DNA of 64,000 bases, from assembly GCF_023721815.1 (NCBI RefSeq), contig NZ_JAMDLI010000007.1, forward strand, positions 361,137 through 425,136, written 5' to 3'. Of the stretch, positions 26,617 to 35,102 are shown piece after piece; position 1 is the stretch's first letter; every line of letters begins with the position of its first letter. A program made the translations under genes and the position numbers. Source of the DNA: Pleomorphomonas sp. JP5 (GTDB taxonomy: Bacteria; Pseudomonadota; Alphaproteobacteria; Rhizobiales; Pleomorphomonadaceae). The notes beneath the pieces were generated by a model that was not told the DNA's origin, searched no databases, and saw only the letters and a program-made list of their open reading frames with translations.

Positions 26617-27312
26617 ATGCGAGTTTTGCTGATCGAGGACGACAGCGCGACCGCACAAAGCATCGAACTGATGCTGAAGTCCGAGAGCTTCAACGTCTAT
26701 ACGACGGATCTTGGCGAGGAAGGCATCGACCTCGGCAAGCTCTATGACTACGATATCATCCTGCTCGACCTCAACCTGCCGGACATGTCCGGCTACGAGG
26801 TGCTCAGGACGCTGCGCGTGTCGAAGGTCAAGACGCCCATCCTCATTCTGTCCGGTCTGGGCAATATCGAGGACAAGGTGCGCGGCCTCGGCTTCGGCGC
26901 CGACGACTACATGACCAAGCCGTTCCACAAGGACGAGCTGATCGCCCGCATCCATGCGATCGTTCGCCGTTCCAAGGGACACGCCCAGTCTGTCATCGTC
27001 ACCGGCGATCTGGTGGTCAATCTCGACACCAAGACCGTCGAGGTCAACGGCAACCGCGTGCATCTGACCGGCAAGGAATACCAGATGCTGGAGCTGCTTT
27101 CGCTCCGCAAGGGCACGACCCTCACCAAGGAGATGTTCCTCAACCATCTCTACGGCGGCATGGACGAGCCCGAACTGAAGATCATCGACGTGTTCATCTG
27201 CAAGCTTCGCAAGAAGCTGGCGAATGCCACCGATGGCCGCAACTACATCGAGACCGTCTGGGGCCGTGGTTACGTGCTGCGCGAGCCGGACGAGATCCAG
27301 GAAGCGGTCTGA
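26617..27312 (+). CDS. ctrA: Cell-cycle response regulator CtrA
   Basis: 231 residues, OmpR-type regulator and essential master of the alphaproteobacterial cell cycle. Receiver domain with Asp8/Asp9, phospho-acceptor Asp51 (ILLDLNLP) and Lys104 region ([11 protein letters not shown]); then a winged-helix DNA-binding domain with [18 protein letters not shown] and [21 protein letters not shown]. It binds TTAA-N7-TTAA and TTAACCAT sites, is phosphorylated through CckA-ChpT (chpT is at 39.7 kb), and controls flagellar, division and methylation genes. The C-terminus ends in hydrophobic Ala-Val, compatible with ClpXP recognition. Confidence 0.98.
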   Translation: MRVLLIEDDSATAQSIELMLKSESFNVYTTDLGEEGIDLGKLYDYDIILLDLNLPDMSGYEVLRTLRVSKVKTPILILSGLGNIEDKVRGLGFGADDYMTKPFHKDELIARIHAIVRRSKGHAQSVIVTGDLVVNLDTKTVEVNGNRVHLTGKEYQMLELLSLRKGTTLTKEMFLNHLYGGMDEPELKIIDVFICKLRKKLANATDGRNYIETVWGRGYVLREPDEIQEAV

Positions 27313-27371
27313 CACGACCGACCCCACAGAGCCGCGGCGCGTTCCCCCTTTTCGCGCCGCGCTCGGCTTCG

Positions 27372-27397
27372 CCCCGGCCTTCGCCGGGGTTTTTTAT
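27372..27397 (+). terminator. Intrinsic terminator after ctrA
   Basis: Stem ccccggc (27372-27378) / gccgggg (27383-27389), loop cttc, then ttttttatt. Lies 60 bp after the ctrA stop. Confidence 0.92.
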
Positions 27398-27419
27398 TGC
27401 CCGAAAAGGTGACCTGCGC

Positions 27420-27794
27420 CTATTCGACCGACTTGAACCCCTTCGGCAGCGCCGTGCTGCCCTCGCCGCCGGTCTCCGCCCGGATCCAGGCGGCGACGCC
27501 GCGCCCGACGCCGGCCAGCGCCATCACCTCGATGGCCGGCTGCTGAAAGGGGTGATTGGCGACGATGGTCGTGAACAGCGACTCCACGAAGTCCTCACGC
27601 GTCTTCATGGTGAGAAGCACTTCGCTGTCCTCGCTGATCTCGCCCATCCAGCGATAGACGCTGCGGACGCCCGGCACGACGTTGGCGCAGGCGGCGAGGC
27701 GCCGTTCCACGGCAAGACGGCCGATGGCGAGCGCCGTCGCCTCGTCCGGGCAGGTGACGCTGACGATACGCAGGTCGTCGACGGATTTCGACAT
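27420..27794 (-). CDS. cutA: Divalent-cation tolerance protein CutA
   Basis: 124 residues, trimeric ferredoxin-like fold. Family motifs: VTCPDEATALAIGRLAVERR, LAACANVVPGVRSVYRWMGE, EVLLTMKTRE and HPFQQPAIEVMAL. CutA has been linked to copper tolerance and binds metal and other proteins, but its basic function is unsettled. The C-terminus is ~12 residues longer than E. coli CutA (GEGSTALPKGFKSVE). It lies convergent to ctrA beyond the terminator and divergent from the NAD kinase gene. Confidence 0.95.
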   Translation of the reverse strand: MSKSVDDLRIVSVTCPDEATALAIGRLAVERRLAACANVVPGVRSVYRWMGEISEDSEVLLTMKTREDFVESLFTTIVANHPFQQPAIEVMALAGVGRGVAAWIRAETGGEGSTALPKGFKSVE

Positions 27795-28007
27795 GGGCTC
27801 TCCCGCAGCTTCCGAGGGGTGCCGAGGCGGCGAGAATCGGCGACCGGCGCGGCACGTTTCCTTTTCAACGACGCCATGCTAGATCATATCCTACGAAAGT
27901 GGACCCCCAATTGCGGCGGGCGCACCGTCCGCATGTCGCGTGTGGCAGGGGACGGTGGCGGCCGGTCGGAGCAGTTGAACCACTGGACGACTGACGCGAC
28001 GGACCTG

Positions 28008-28793
28008 ATGCCGCATAACGGACGCCCTTCCTTCGAACGCCTTTCCTTCGTTGCCAGCGACACGCCCGAGGCCCAGGAAGCCAGGGCGCTTCTCGTCGCC
28101 GAGTATGGCAACGTCGAAGCTGATGAGGCCGACACCATCGTGGCGCTGGGCGGCGACGGCCTGATGCTGCAGACGCTCCACCGTTTCATCAATTCCGACA
28201 AGCCGATCTATGGGCTCAACTGCGGCTCGGTCGGCTTCCTGATGAACGAGTTCCGCGTCGAGGGGCTGAGGGAGCGGCTCGCCGATTCGGTGGTCACCGC
28301 CCTGCACCCGCTCGCCATGGAAGCGAAGACGGTGATCGGCGACACCCATCTCGCCCACGCCTTCAACGAAGTGTCGATGATGCGGCAGACCTATCAGGCG
28401 GCCAAGCTCAGGATCTCCATCGACGACAAGGTGCGTCTCGAGGAGATGAGCTGCGACGGCGTGCTGGTGGCGACGCCGGCTGGCTCGACCGCCTACAATC
28501 TGTCCGCCCACGGCCCCATCCTGCCGATCCACGTGCCGCTCCTGGCCGTGACGCCGATCAGCGCCTTCCGCCCGCGTGGCTGGCGCGGCGCCGTCATTCC
28601 CGACCGCTGCTCGATCGTCATCGACGTCTTGGAGCACCAGAAGCGGCCGGTCTCCGTCGCCGCCGATCATCAGGAGGTGCGCGACGTGCTGCGTGTCGCC
28701 ATCCGGGCCGACGTGCGCCAGCGCAGCCTCATCCTCTTCGACCGCAACCACGGTTGGGAGGAGCGCGTGCTGACCGAGCAGTTCAGGACCTGA
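28008..28793 (+). CDS. nadK: NAD kinase
   Basis: 261 residues from the chosen start. It phosphorylates NAD to NADP. The GGDG motif is at residues 48-51 (VALGGDGLMLQ), the NE/D segment at FNEVSMMRQT, and the glycine/threonine substrate loop at TPAGSTAYNLSAHGP; all are diagnostic of NadK. The start is uncertain: ATG 28008 gives SFERLSFVASDTPEA near the N-terminus, as in rhizobial NadK, but there is no clear ribosome site; another in-frame ATG lies at 27933. The frame is open still further upstream, opposite cutA. Confidence 0.93.
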   Translation: MPHNGRPSFERLSFVASDTPEAQEARALLVAEYGNVEADEADTIVALGGDGLMLQTLHRFINSDKPIYGLNCGSVGFLMNEFRVEGLRERLADSVVTALHPLAMEAKTVIGDTHLAHAFNEVSMMRQTYQAAKLRISIDDKVRLEEMSCDGVLVATPAGSTAYNLSAHGPILPIHVPLLAVTPISAFRPRGWRGAVIPDRCSIVIDVLEHQKRPVSVAADHQEVRDVLRVAIRADVRQRSLILFDRNHGWEERVLTEQFRT

Positions 28794-28875
28794 TTTCCGT
28801 TACGTTTCCTTAAGCGACGACGGCGACAATTGCACCTTGCGGTGTCATGCCGCGCAGTCGACGGAACCAACGCCG

Positions 28876-29418
28876 ATGACCAAGCCTTCCGACGCCCCCG
28901 AGTATATCGAGGCCAAGAACGACCTCCGCAAGAAGGTGCGTGAGATCCGTCGTCGCTCTCCGGCCGACGATCCGGTGAAGCGCGCCGAGGCCGCGCTGCA
29001 GATCCTGTCGACACATTTCGACGACTGGATGCTCGACGAGGTCAAGACGATGTTCTCGACCCGCGATGCCTGGGCCGCCACCGACTATCGCGAAGGCGAG
29101 GAGAAACACGCCTTTCACCGCGCCGTTCACGACATCAAGGGCCAGTCGACCACGCTCGGCTTCCCGCTGGCAACCCGCGTCGCCGGCAGCCTGTGTGCGC
29201 TGCTCGAGCGCATCACCGATCGTGTGTTGATGCCGATCGACCTCGTCAACCAGCATGTCGACGCCATCCGCGCCATCGTCCGCGAACGCGCCAAGGACGA
29301 GCAGAATCGCGTCGGCTCGGCGCTGACCCAGACGCTGCTCGACGTGACGGAAGCCTATATCACCAAGCACGGCCACGCCGACGAGGAAGACGACGGCGTC
29401 ATCATCCGCGATTTGTGA
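28876..29418 (+). CDS. Hpt-domain phosphotransfer protein
   Basis: 180 residues. A four-helix histidine phosphotransfer domain is centred on HAFHRAVHDIKGQSTTLGF, with His85 (HDIKG) in the position phosphorylated in Hpt proteins; the following helix is LATRVAGSLCALLERI. The N-terminal ~45 residues are charged (DLRKKVREIRRRSPADDP) and the C-terminus acidic (DEEDDGVIIRDL). No kinase or receiver adjoins, so partner proteins are unknown; it is distinct from ChpT at 39.7 kb and could feed another relay. Start ATG at 28876 (the upstream in-frame codon at 28837 has no support). Confidence 0.82.
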   Translation: MTKPSDAPEYIEAKNDLRKKVREIRRRSPADDPVKRAEAALQILSTHFDDWMLDEVKTMFSTRDAWAATDYREGEEKHAFHRAVHDIKGQSTTLGFPLATRVAGSLCALLERITDRVLMPIDLVNQHVDAIRAIVRERAKDEQNRVGSALTQTLLDVTEAYITKHGHADEEDDGVIIRDL

Positions 29419-29492
29419 ACATCGGCCTGAAAGCAACGAGCCTTCTCGGTCAAGCTGATAGCAAGAGACCCGCCTGCCCTGGCATCTTGTGC

Positions 29493-30647
29493 TCAGGCGG
29501 CCCGTTGCCGGCCTTCGCGTCGCGCCTCGAGGATCTCGCGAGCGGCAGTGCGCGCGCTTTCCGCGGCTAGCCGCCTCAGCATGGCCAGAAGGTCGTCCAC
29601 CTCGCCCGGCGCGAACTCCTGATAGCGGGTGAGAATGCGCTCGACCATGCGCCGGCCGAAACGCGGCTTGTCGCCATCGCGACCGTCGTAATCCAGCTCG
29701 CGCCAGACCTCGAGCGCGGCGAGGAAAGCGGCGTGGCTGCGCTCCGGCAAGCCGGCCCGCGTGAACAGCGCCCGGAGCGCACCGGCCCGACCGTCCATCA
29801 GGAGGGCATAGACGCGGGGAGCGGGCAGCCCCGACAGACGGGCGAGCGCCGCCTCGAGAAAACGGATGTGCCCTTCGCACATCGAGCGGATGAGCAGAGC
29901 CGTCGTCAGCTGCCCCGTCGACCGCAGATGCTCGATCAGCGCGGACAGTTCGGCTTCCTCGGCGGAGCCGGCCAGGAACACAGTCGCCTTGTCGCAAGCC
30001 TCGCGCAGCACGACACCGGCTCGCTTGGGCGCGATCCAGGCGCGCCCGACCAGGAAGCGGCCGAGCTTTTCGCCCAGCGCCGAAATCAGCGACTGACGGA
30101 CGGCAAGCGGCAGGTCGCGGCGGGCGAACAACGCCTCCCGGATCTCGCCATCGGCGCCCAGACGCTCGGCAATGACGGCGAAGGCTTCGCCGTCGAGATC
30201 GGCGCCCGGATTGCCGAGCATGACAAGCACGGCCTCGCGGTCGCCCTCGGCGGCGATGGCATCGGCCACGTCGAAGGAGATCCATGGACGGCTGGCGATG
30301 GCCTTGGCGATCGACGGCGTGCCGAGCTCTACCGCCGCCGTGAGCTCGCTATCGATCAGGCAGGGCGAGCGGCGGAAGATCGGTTCGGCGACGGCCGGCA
30401 GATCCTGCGACAACGCCACGATCAGGTGACGCGGCGCCGTCTCGTGGATCGACAGAGCCTCGGCGAGCGCGCGGCGGACGTCGGGCGACGGATCGTCGGC
30501 GATGAGCGTCAGCGCCGCTTCCATCATCTCGCGCGCCTCGGCCGTGAGGTCGCCGTGGACGTAGCTCCTGACCAGCGCCGGCACCGCCGACGCCCGGGCC
30601 GGAGCCGGCGCGTTGTCCATCCAGTCGATGAGCCGAAACCGCCCCAT
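29493..30647 (-). CDS. DUF2336 protein
   Basis: 384 residues, helical-repeat-like, soluble. The composition and segments (LIADDPSPDVRRALAEALS, APRHLIVALSQDLPAVAEPI, FRRSPCLIDSELTAAVELG, IASRPWISFDVADAIAAEGD) match DUF2336, a family largely confined to alphaproteobacteria and of unknown function; HEAT-like repeats are visible every ~35-40 residues. The C-terminal third is Arg/Ala/Leu-rich, ending EARREGRQRAA. It is convergent with the Hpt gene. Confidence 0.8.
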   Translation of the reverse strand: MGRFRLIDWMDNAPAPARASAVPALVRSYVHGDLTAEAREMMEAALTLIADDPSPDVRRALAEALSIHETAPRHLIVALSQDLPAVAEPIFRRSPCLIDSELTAAVELGTPSIAKAIASRPWISFDVADAIAAEGDREAVLVMLGNPGADLDGEAFAVIAERLGADGEIREALFARRDLPLAVRQSLISALGEKLGRFLVGRAWIAPKRAGVVLREACDKATVFLAGSAEEAELSALIEHLRSTGQLTTALLIRSMCEGHIRFLEAALARLSGLPAPRVYALLMDGRAGALRALFTRAGLPERSHAAFLAALEVWRELDYDGRDGDKPRFGRRMVERILTRYQEFAPGEVDDLLAMLRRLAAESARTAAREILEARREGRQRAA

Positions 30648-30758
30648 GCCCTCGCCCCGTCAAACTCTTGCGCCGGCAACACGCGCCAGCGGTCATCGAC
30701 GGGATGATCCCATGCCGACCCTTAAGGATTGGTTCACCATGATATTTGGCGCTCGCAC

Positions 30759-31196
30759 TCAGATGACGCTGAGGGTAGCCGCCGCCAACACCACGTAGCG
30801 GCCGACCTTGGCGACGGTGACCAGGGCGAGGAACACGGGAAAGGGTTCTCGCGCCAGGCCGGCGACGACGGTGAGCGGATCGCCGACGATGGGCGCCCAA
30901 CTGAGAAGCAGCGACCATTTGCCATATCGCCGGTACCAGCCCTGGGCGCGGTCGAGGGCGGCGGGCTTGACCGGAAACCACCGTCTGTCCCGGAACCGCT
31001 CGACGCCACGGCCGATGAGCCAGTTGACGACAGATCCCAGCACATTGCCCAGACCGGCGATCGCCACCAGGAGCCATACCGGATGCGTGCCGGCGACGAG
31101 AAGCGCCACCAGCGCCGCCTCCGACTGCATCGGCAAAATGGTGGCGGCCATCAGGGCCGCCAGGAACAGGCCGAAAAGGGCGGCGAGATCGATCAT
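30759..31196 (-). CDS. YqaA/DedA-like (VTT-domain) membrane protein
   Basis: 145 residues with about four membrane segments. The pattern SEAALVALLVAGTHP, AGLGNVLGSVVNWLIGRG, RYGKWSLLLSWAPIVGDPL and REPFPVFLALVTVAKVGRY is that of the YqaA branch of SNARE-associated/VTT proteins. DedA homologues help recycle undecaprenyl phosphate and polar lipids in the inner membrane; a similar role here is only inferred. Monocistronic between DUF2336 and the transglycosylase-like gene, all on the same strand. Confidence 0.85.
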   Translation of the reverse strand: MIDLAALFGLFLAALMAATILPMQSEAALVALLVAGTHPVWLLVAIAGLGNVLGSVVNWLIGRGVERFRDRRWFPVKPAALDRAQGWYRRYGKWSLLLSWAPIVGDPLTVVAGLAREPFPVFLALVTVAKVGRYVVLAAATLSVI

Positions 31197-31256
31197 GACG
31201 GCGTCCGCCCCCGAGGGGCGCCCCCTCGCATGTTCGCACAGGAGGCGACGGACACG

Positions 31257-32390
31257 TCAGCTATCGTGGAGGAAACGGGCGAGGTCGAGCGGCCCGCTTG
31301 CCTTGAAACCACGGTTGAGAATCTGCCCCGGCTGGCTGGCCCTCAACGCCGCGCTGGTATCGGCCGCCTGGGAGACGGTGGCGGCGAGGCTGGAGGCGTC
31401 GTCGGAGACGGCCGTGTGGAACAGGTTCGGCAACAGGCTGAAGCCCTGCCAGAAGGCCGAGGCGGCCGTGGCGGTGGCGGGCGCCTCGGTGCGATAGATC
31501 GCCGAGAAGGCATCGGTCGGCTCGGCCGCCGTCCAGCCGGAGCTGGCCGGGCCATCCGTCGAAGTCAGCGCGGTGAGCGCCGACTCCGCCTCGGCGATGC
31601 GGCGCGACGCACCGCCGCCGGTCTCGGCGTCGGTATAGCCGAGCGCCGGATCCCAGCGGGTGGAGACCGGCTCGTCCGGCCTGTCCAACCGGGCGACGAC
31701 ATGGCCGGCATCGACCGCCACGGGAGCCGATCCGCCGTGCTTGCCGGTCAGGTTGGCGTAGACCTCGGCGACGGTCCGCTCGCGCCCACCCTCGTAGAAT
31801 ATGGCCGGATTGGCCCTCGCCGCCTGGGGAAACAGGTCGGCGGCGCTCGATGTCGGGTCGCTGCCGGCAGCCCCGATCAGCGACGAGGCGCCCTTCGCCC
31901 CCAGGAAATGGGCGATATAGAGCTCGCCCGCCGTGGCATCGCGACCGATGTCGTCGCGCAAGGATTCGGCATTGCGGCGGGTGAAGGCGCCAGCCACCAG
32001 CGAAGAGACGTCCGGATCCTCGCGCAACGCCAGGATCTTCTCCCGCATGGCGGGGTCCGCCACCTGATAGCGACCGCCGTTCGTCCTGGTGATTTCGGCG
32101 CTATACTGCCCAAGGCCCAGTGACGGTCCCTCTTCCTTCAGCGTCTGCAGCCAGGTGCCCTCGACGAACTGGAACAGGCCGGCGGCCGACGACGTCGAGG
32201 CCTTGGCGTCCGGCTGAAGCGAGGATTCCCGCTGGGCGGTGTCGAGGAGATACTGGAAGGAGGTCCCGGTGGTATCACTCGCCGCATCGAACGCCTGCTC
32301 GATGCGACCCGAAATGCCTGTTGACGTGGTCGGCGGCGCCGTCGTCTTCTGCGCCGGCGTCCCGTAGACCCATTGGAAAACCGGATTCAT
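31257..32390 (-). CDS. Lytic transglycosylase-like protein without signal peptide
   Basis: 377 residues. Residues ~45-85 carry an SLT-type fold signature: LLDTAQRESSLQPDAKA with probable catalytic Glu55, then SSAAGLFQFVEGTWL, and later LYIAHFLGAKGA, the typical AYNAG-equivalent helix. Such enzymes cleave peptidoglycan glycan strands. The N-terminus (MNPVFQWVYGTPAQKTTAPP) is not a signal peptide, so if it acts on the wall it may leave by another route, for example the flagellar export system. The C-terminal ~170 residues are low-complexity Ala/Ser/Thr-rich. A CtrA-type motif lies in the divergent promoter region. Confidence 0.78.
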   Translation of the reverse strand: MNPVFQWVYGTPAQKTTAPPTTSTGISGRIEQAFDAASDTTGTSFQYLLDTAQRESSLQPDAKASTSSAAGLFQFVEGTWLQTLKEEGPSLGLGQYSAEITRTNGGRYQVADPAMREKILALREDPDVSSLVAGAFTRRNAESLRDDIGRDATAGELYIAHFLGAKGASSLIGAAGSDPTSSAADLFPQAARANPAIFYEGGRERTVAEVYANLTGKHGGSAPVAVDAGHVVARLDRPDEPVSTRWDPALGYTDAETGGGASRRIAEAESALTALTSTDGPASSGWTAAEPTDAFSAIYRTEAPATATAASAFWQGFSLLPNLFHTAVSDDASSLAATVSQAADTSAALRASQPGQILNRGFKASGPLDLARFLHDS

Positions 32391-32469
32391 GGGCGTTTCA
32401 CCAGCAAGGGCCCTCCGGATACTCCAGCAAGTCGGAGGGCGAGGCTTCGCAGCCTCGGTTAGTTATTTG

Positions 32470-32507
32470 TTAATCATTCTCAACGGGAATGGTTAAGGAT
32501 TAGTAAA
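32470..32507. promoter_or_regulatory. Palindrome with CtrA-type half-sites between divergent genes
   Basis: TTAATCATTC (32470-32479) and GAATGGTTAA (32487-32496) are 9/10 complementary arms around a 7-base centre; the right arm is the reverse complement of TTAACCAT. TTAA at 32493-32496 is also followed after 7 bases by TAAA, one base off a full TTAA-N7-TTAA box. Confidence 0.45.
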
Positions 32508-33106
32508 TGTCGTTCATCTTCCAGTTACTCAGCAGAAACATCAGAAAAGACTTGGTCAATCATCCGACCTTGTTGTGGCCGCTGATCGCAAGCGGCGACG
32601 AAGTACCGGGCGTAACCTTCTCCGTCGCAACGGCCGACGCCGACGCCGCGCGAGCCGCCGTCGCCACCGGCGCCCGGGCAATCCTGGTCCCGGTCCAGGA
32701 CGATTTCGCCCCGGCCGACCGGATGGCGGTGGCGCTGTCGGTCGCCGAGGCGGAACTCGGCCTTGCCGATGGCGCCCTATCGCTGATCCTGGAAATCGCC
32801 GGACCGGGCGCAGCTCTCCGGCTCGGCCGCGACAGGCCCGCCTCGCGCCGGCTTGCCGCCATCGGCATCGATCTCGACGGCTTCGGTCTGGGCGCCCCCG
32901 GCGGCATCGACGCCCCGCGCTCCGTCGCCGCCGGCCTCGTGGCGCTGGCCGGCGCGGCCCTTCGCCTGCCGGTCTACCTCACCGGCGCCGGCAGCCTGTC
33001 GGCGACTGGCAAACCGGCCATCGCCGGCTTCACCCATCTGCTCGTCGACACGGAAGGCGTTGCGCACTCACCGGCAGGCGTAGGGCGGGCGATGCGCCAG
33101 CGATAG
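32507..33106 (+). CDS. Degenerate HpcH/HpaI-aldolase-like protein, unknown function
   Basis: 199 residues. I do not recognise a named family, but the order of elements resembles the TIM-barrel HpcH/HpaI/CitE group: AARAAVATGARAILVPVQDD, then AEAELGLADGALSLILEIAG, then RLAAIGIDLDGFGLG, then VALAGAALRLPVYLTGAGS. The metal-binding glutamate/aspartate and arginine pattern of active CitE enzymes is not clearly kept, and the protein is about 80-100 residues shorter. Possibly a catalytically dead offshoot. AAGGA lies 7 bases before the ATG. Stands between the transglycosylase-like and CNNM genes. Confidence 0.6.
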   Translation: MSFIFQLLSRNIRKDLVNHPTLLWPLIASGDEVPGVTFSVATADADAARAAVATGARAILVPVQDDFAPADRMAVALSVAEAELGLADGALSLILEIAGPGAALRLGRDRPASRRLAAIGIDLDGFGLGAPGGIDAPRSVAAGLVALAGAALRLPVYLTGAGSLSATGKPAIAGFTHLLVDTEGVAHSPAGVGRAMRQR

Positions 33107-33231
33107 GTCGGACGATCATTTCGGGCGCCATGCAAATGTCCGCGCCGAGCACTAGCGGGAAAACCGAACAGCCTGTATTTTTCCGAAAACTTGCAACTTG
33201 CGACGGAGCAGCCGGGTCACCCCCGCACCCC

Positions 33232-34536
33232 ATGGGCTACCTCTTTGAAATCGGCGTTATCTTCATCCTCCTGATATTGAACGGTCTTTTTGCCATGTCC
33301 GAGCTGGCGGTGGTTTCCTCCCGCCGTCCGCGCCTCGAGGCCATGGCCAGCAGGGGATCGAAGGGCGCGGCGACGGTGTTGAAGCTTGCCGCCAATCCGG
33401 GGCGTTTTCTCTCCTCGGTGCAGATCGGAATCACGCTGGTCGGCATCCTTGCCGGCGCCTACTCGGGTGCGACGCTGTCGGAACCCTTCGCCGAGTTCCT
33501 TCTGGCCGAAGGCGTTCCCGCCTCCTTCGCCTCGGCGCTGTCGATCGCCGTCGTGGTCGGCCTCATCACCTACTTCTCGCTGGTGATCGGCGAACTGGTG
33601 CCCAAGCAGATCGCGCTCAGCAATCCGGAAGCGGTCGCCTCGCTGATGGCGCGGCCGATGCTCGGCGTCGCCTTCATCGCGGCGCCCCTGGTCTTCGTGC
33701 TCGAGCGCTCCAGCCGCCTCATCATCGGCGTCCTCGGCCTGAAGGCGACCGGCGAGAGCACGGTAACCGAGGAAGAGATCAAGGCGGTGATCGCCGAAGG
33801 CACCAACTCGGGCATCCTCGAGCCGGAGGAGAAGGAGCTGATGGCCGGCGTCATGCGCTTCAGCGACCGGTCGATCCGCGCCGTCATGATCCCCCGCCCG
33901 GACATCACCGGCATCGACCTCGACTGGGACGATCGGCGCATCATCGAGGCGATCGCCACCTCCTCCCACTCGCGCTACCCGGTGTTCACCGGCGAGATCG
34001 ACATGGTGCAGGGTGTCATCCAGGCCAAGGACCTGCTCGACCAGCATCTGAAGGGCGAACCGCTCGACATCCGAAGCCGCATCCGCCAGGTGGACATGGT
34101 GCCCGACACCGCCTCCGCGCTGGACGTGCTGGACACGCTTCGCCGTTCGCCGTTGCAGATGGTGATGGTGATCGACGAATACGGATCGGTCGAGGGCATG
34201 GTGACCGCCGCCGACATTCTGACGGCCATCGTCGGCAACCTCGGCGGCGAGGCCGACGAGGAGGTCAGCGAGATCGTCCAGCGCGCCGACGGAAGCTGGC
34301 TGATCGATGCCGACCTCGGCGTGGACCTTGTGGCCGAGAAGATCGACTGCAGGGGGCTCGACGACCCCGAACGCGACTACGAAACGCTGGCCGGCTTCGT
34401 GCTGTCGGTGACCAAGGCCATCCCGTCCACCGGCGACATCGTCGACTGGCGCGGCTGGCGGTTCGAGATCGTCGACATGGATGGCCGCCGCATCGACAAG
34501 GTGCTGGTCACGGCGCCGGCTCAGCCGCAGGGGTAA
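33232..34536 (+). CDS. Hemolysin/CNNM-CorC family membrane protein
   Basis: 434 residues: an N-terminal DUF21 (CNNM) transmembrane domain with about four helices (LLILNGLFAMSELAVVSSRR, then VQIGITLVGILAGAYSGATL), two CBS domains (~200-325; RAVMIPRPDITGIDLD and MVMVIDEYGSVEGMVTAADI) and a C-terminal CorC_HlyC domain (~345-430, ADGSWLIDADLGVD). Family members function in Mg2+/Co2+ transport or efflux; the older name hemolysin is historical. The start ATG 33232 begins right at the first helix; an in-frame upstream ATG at 33130 would add a non-conserved leader. Confidence 0.9.
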   Translation: MGYLFEIGVIFILLILNGLFAMSELAVVSSRRPRLEAMASRGSKGAATVLKLAANPGRFLSSVQIGITLVGILAGAYSGATLSEPFAEFLLAEGVPASFASALSIAVVVGLITYFSLVIGELVPKQIALSNPEAVASLMARPMLGVAFIAAPLVFVLERSSRLIIGVLGLKATGESTVTEEEIKAVIAEGTNSGILEPEEKELMAGVMRFSDRSIRAVMIPRPDITGIDLDWDDRRIIEAIATSSHSRYPVFTGEIDMVQGVIQAKDLLDQHLKGEPLDIRSRIRQVDMVPDTASALDVLDTLRRSPLQMVMVIDEYGSVEGMVTAADILTAIVGNLGGEADEEVSEIVQRADGSWLIDADLGVDLVAEKIDCRGLDDPERDYETLAGFVLSVTKAIPSTGDIVDWRGWRFEIVDMDGRRIDKVLVTAPAQPQG

Positions 34537-34577
34537 CAAAAAGATCGGGAGGCGCCGCCAAAGCGGGCCTCCCGATC
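34537..34577 (-). terminator. Intrinsic terminator of the MarR gene
   Basis: Perfect 10-bp stem (gatcgggagg 34543-34552 / cctcccgatc 34568-34577) followed on the minus strand by TTTTTGTT; it also lies just after the stop of the convergent CNNM gene. Confidence 0.85.
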
Positions 34578-34610
34578 GGTCGTTCGCATTGTTGTGGCTG
34601 GAGAGCGGCC

Positions 34611-35102
34611 TCAGTCGTCGCCGGGCTGCGCGCCAATCTGCTCGACGATACCCGCGCAAGCGGAAGCGCAGGCAAGCACGCCCTCGCGCCCAACGGCATC
34701 GGCGATACGCTGGCCGAGCTCGGCATAGGCTGCCTCGATCGGCGCGATCGTCTTGCGACCATAGTCGGTCAGCGACACGAGCGTCTTCCTCAGATCCTCG
34801 AACTGCTGGGCGCGGGCGATCAGGTCGCGCGCCTCAAGGTCGCGCAAGATGCGCGACAGGCTCGACGCCCTGACGAATGTGTTGGCCGCGAGCTCGGAAG
34901 CGATCATCGGAGAGCGCGCCCTCAGCTCGTGCAGCACGCGCCATTGAGGTTCGGTGAGGCCAGCCACCTTCATGCTCGGCCGAAGCGTCTCGATCACCGA
35001 CTCGTAGGCGAGCAGGAAGGTTTTCATGAGGTCGGGTTCGGCCGAGACGGCCGCCTCCCCTGCATTTTGCCGAACGGAGGAAAGGAGGATGCTGGTGACC
35101 AC
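34611..35102 (-). CDS. MarR-family transcriptional regulator
   Basis: 163 residues from a GTG at 35102, or 138 from ATG 35027; neither has a strong ribosome site. The winged helix is clear: LTEPQWRVLHELRARSP, recognition helix ASSLSRILRDLEARDLIARA, and wing QQFEDLRKTLVSLTDYGRK. The wording of the first helix (LRPSMKVAGLTEPQWRVLHE) is closest to the HpaR branch, repressors of aromatic catabolism, but no such genes adjoin. It is followed by a strong terminator, and the AT-rich DNA upstream contains two inverted repeats that could be its operators. Confidence 0.82.
   Translation of the reverse strand: MVTSILLSSVRQNAGEAAVSAEPDLMKTFLLAYESVIETLRPSMKVAGLTEPQWRVLHELRARSPMIASELAANTFVRASSLSRILRDLEARDLIARAQQFEDLRKTLVSLTDYGRKTIAPIEAAYAELGQRIADAVGREGVLACASACAGIVEQIGAQPGDD

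Noticed and set aside
27552..28007. Long N-terminal extension of NAD kinase
   Set aside because: It overlaps cutA on the opposite strand and is not part of the NadK family length.
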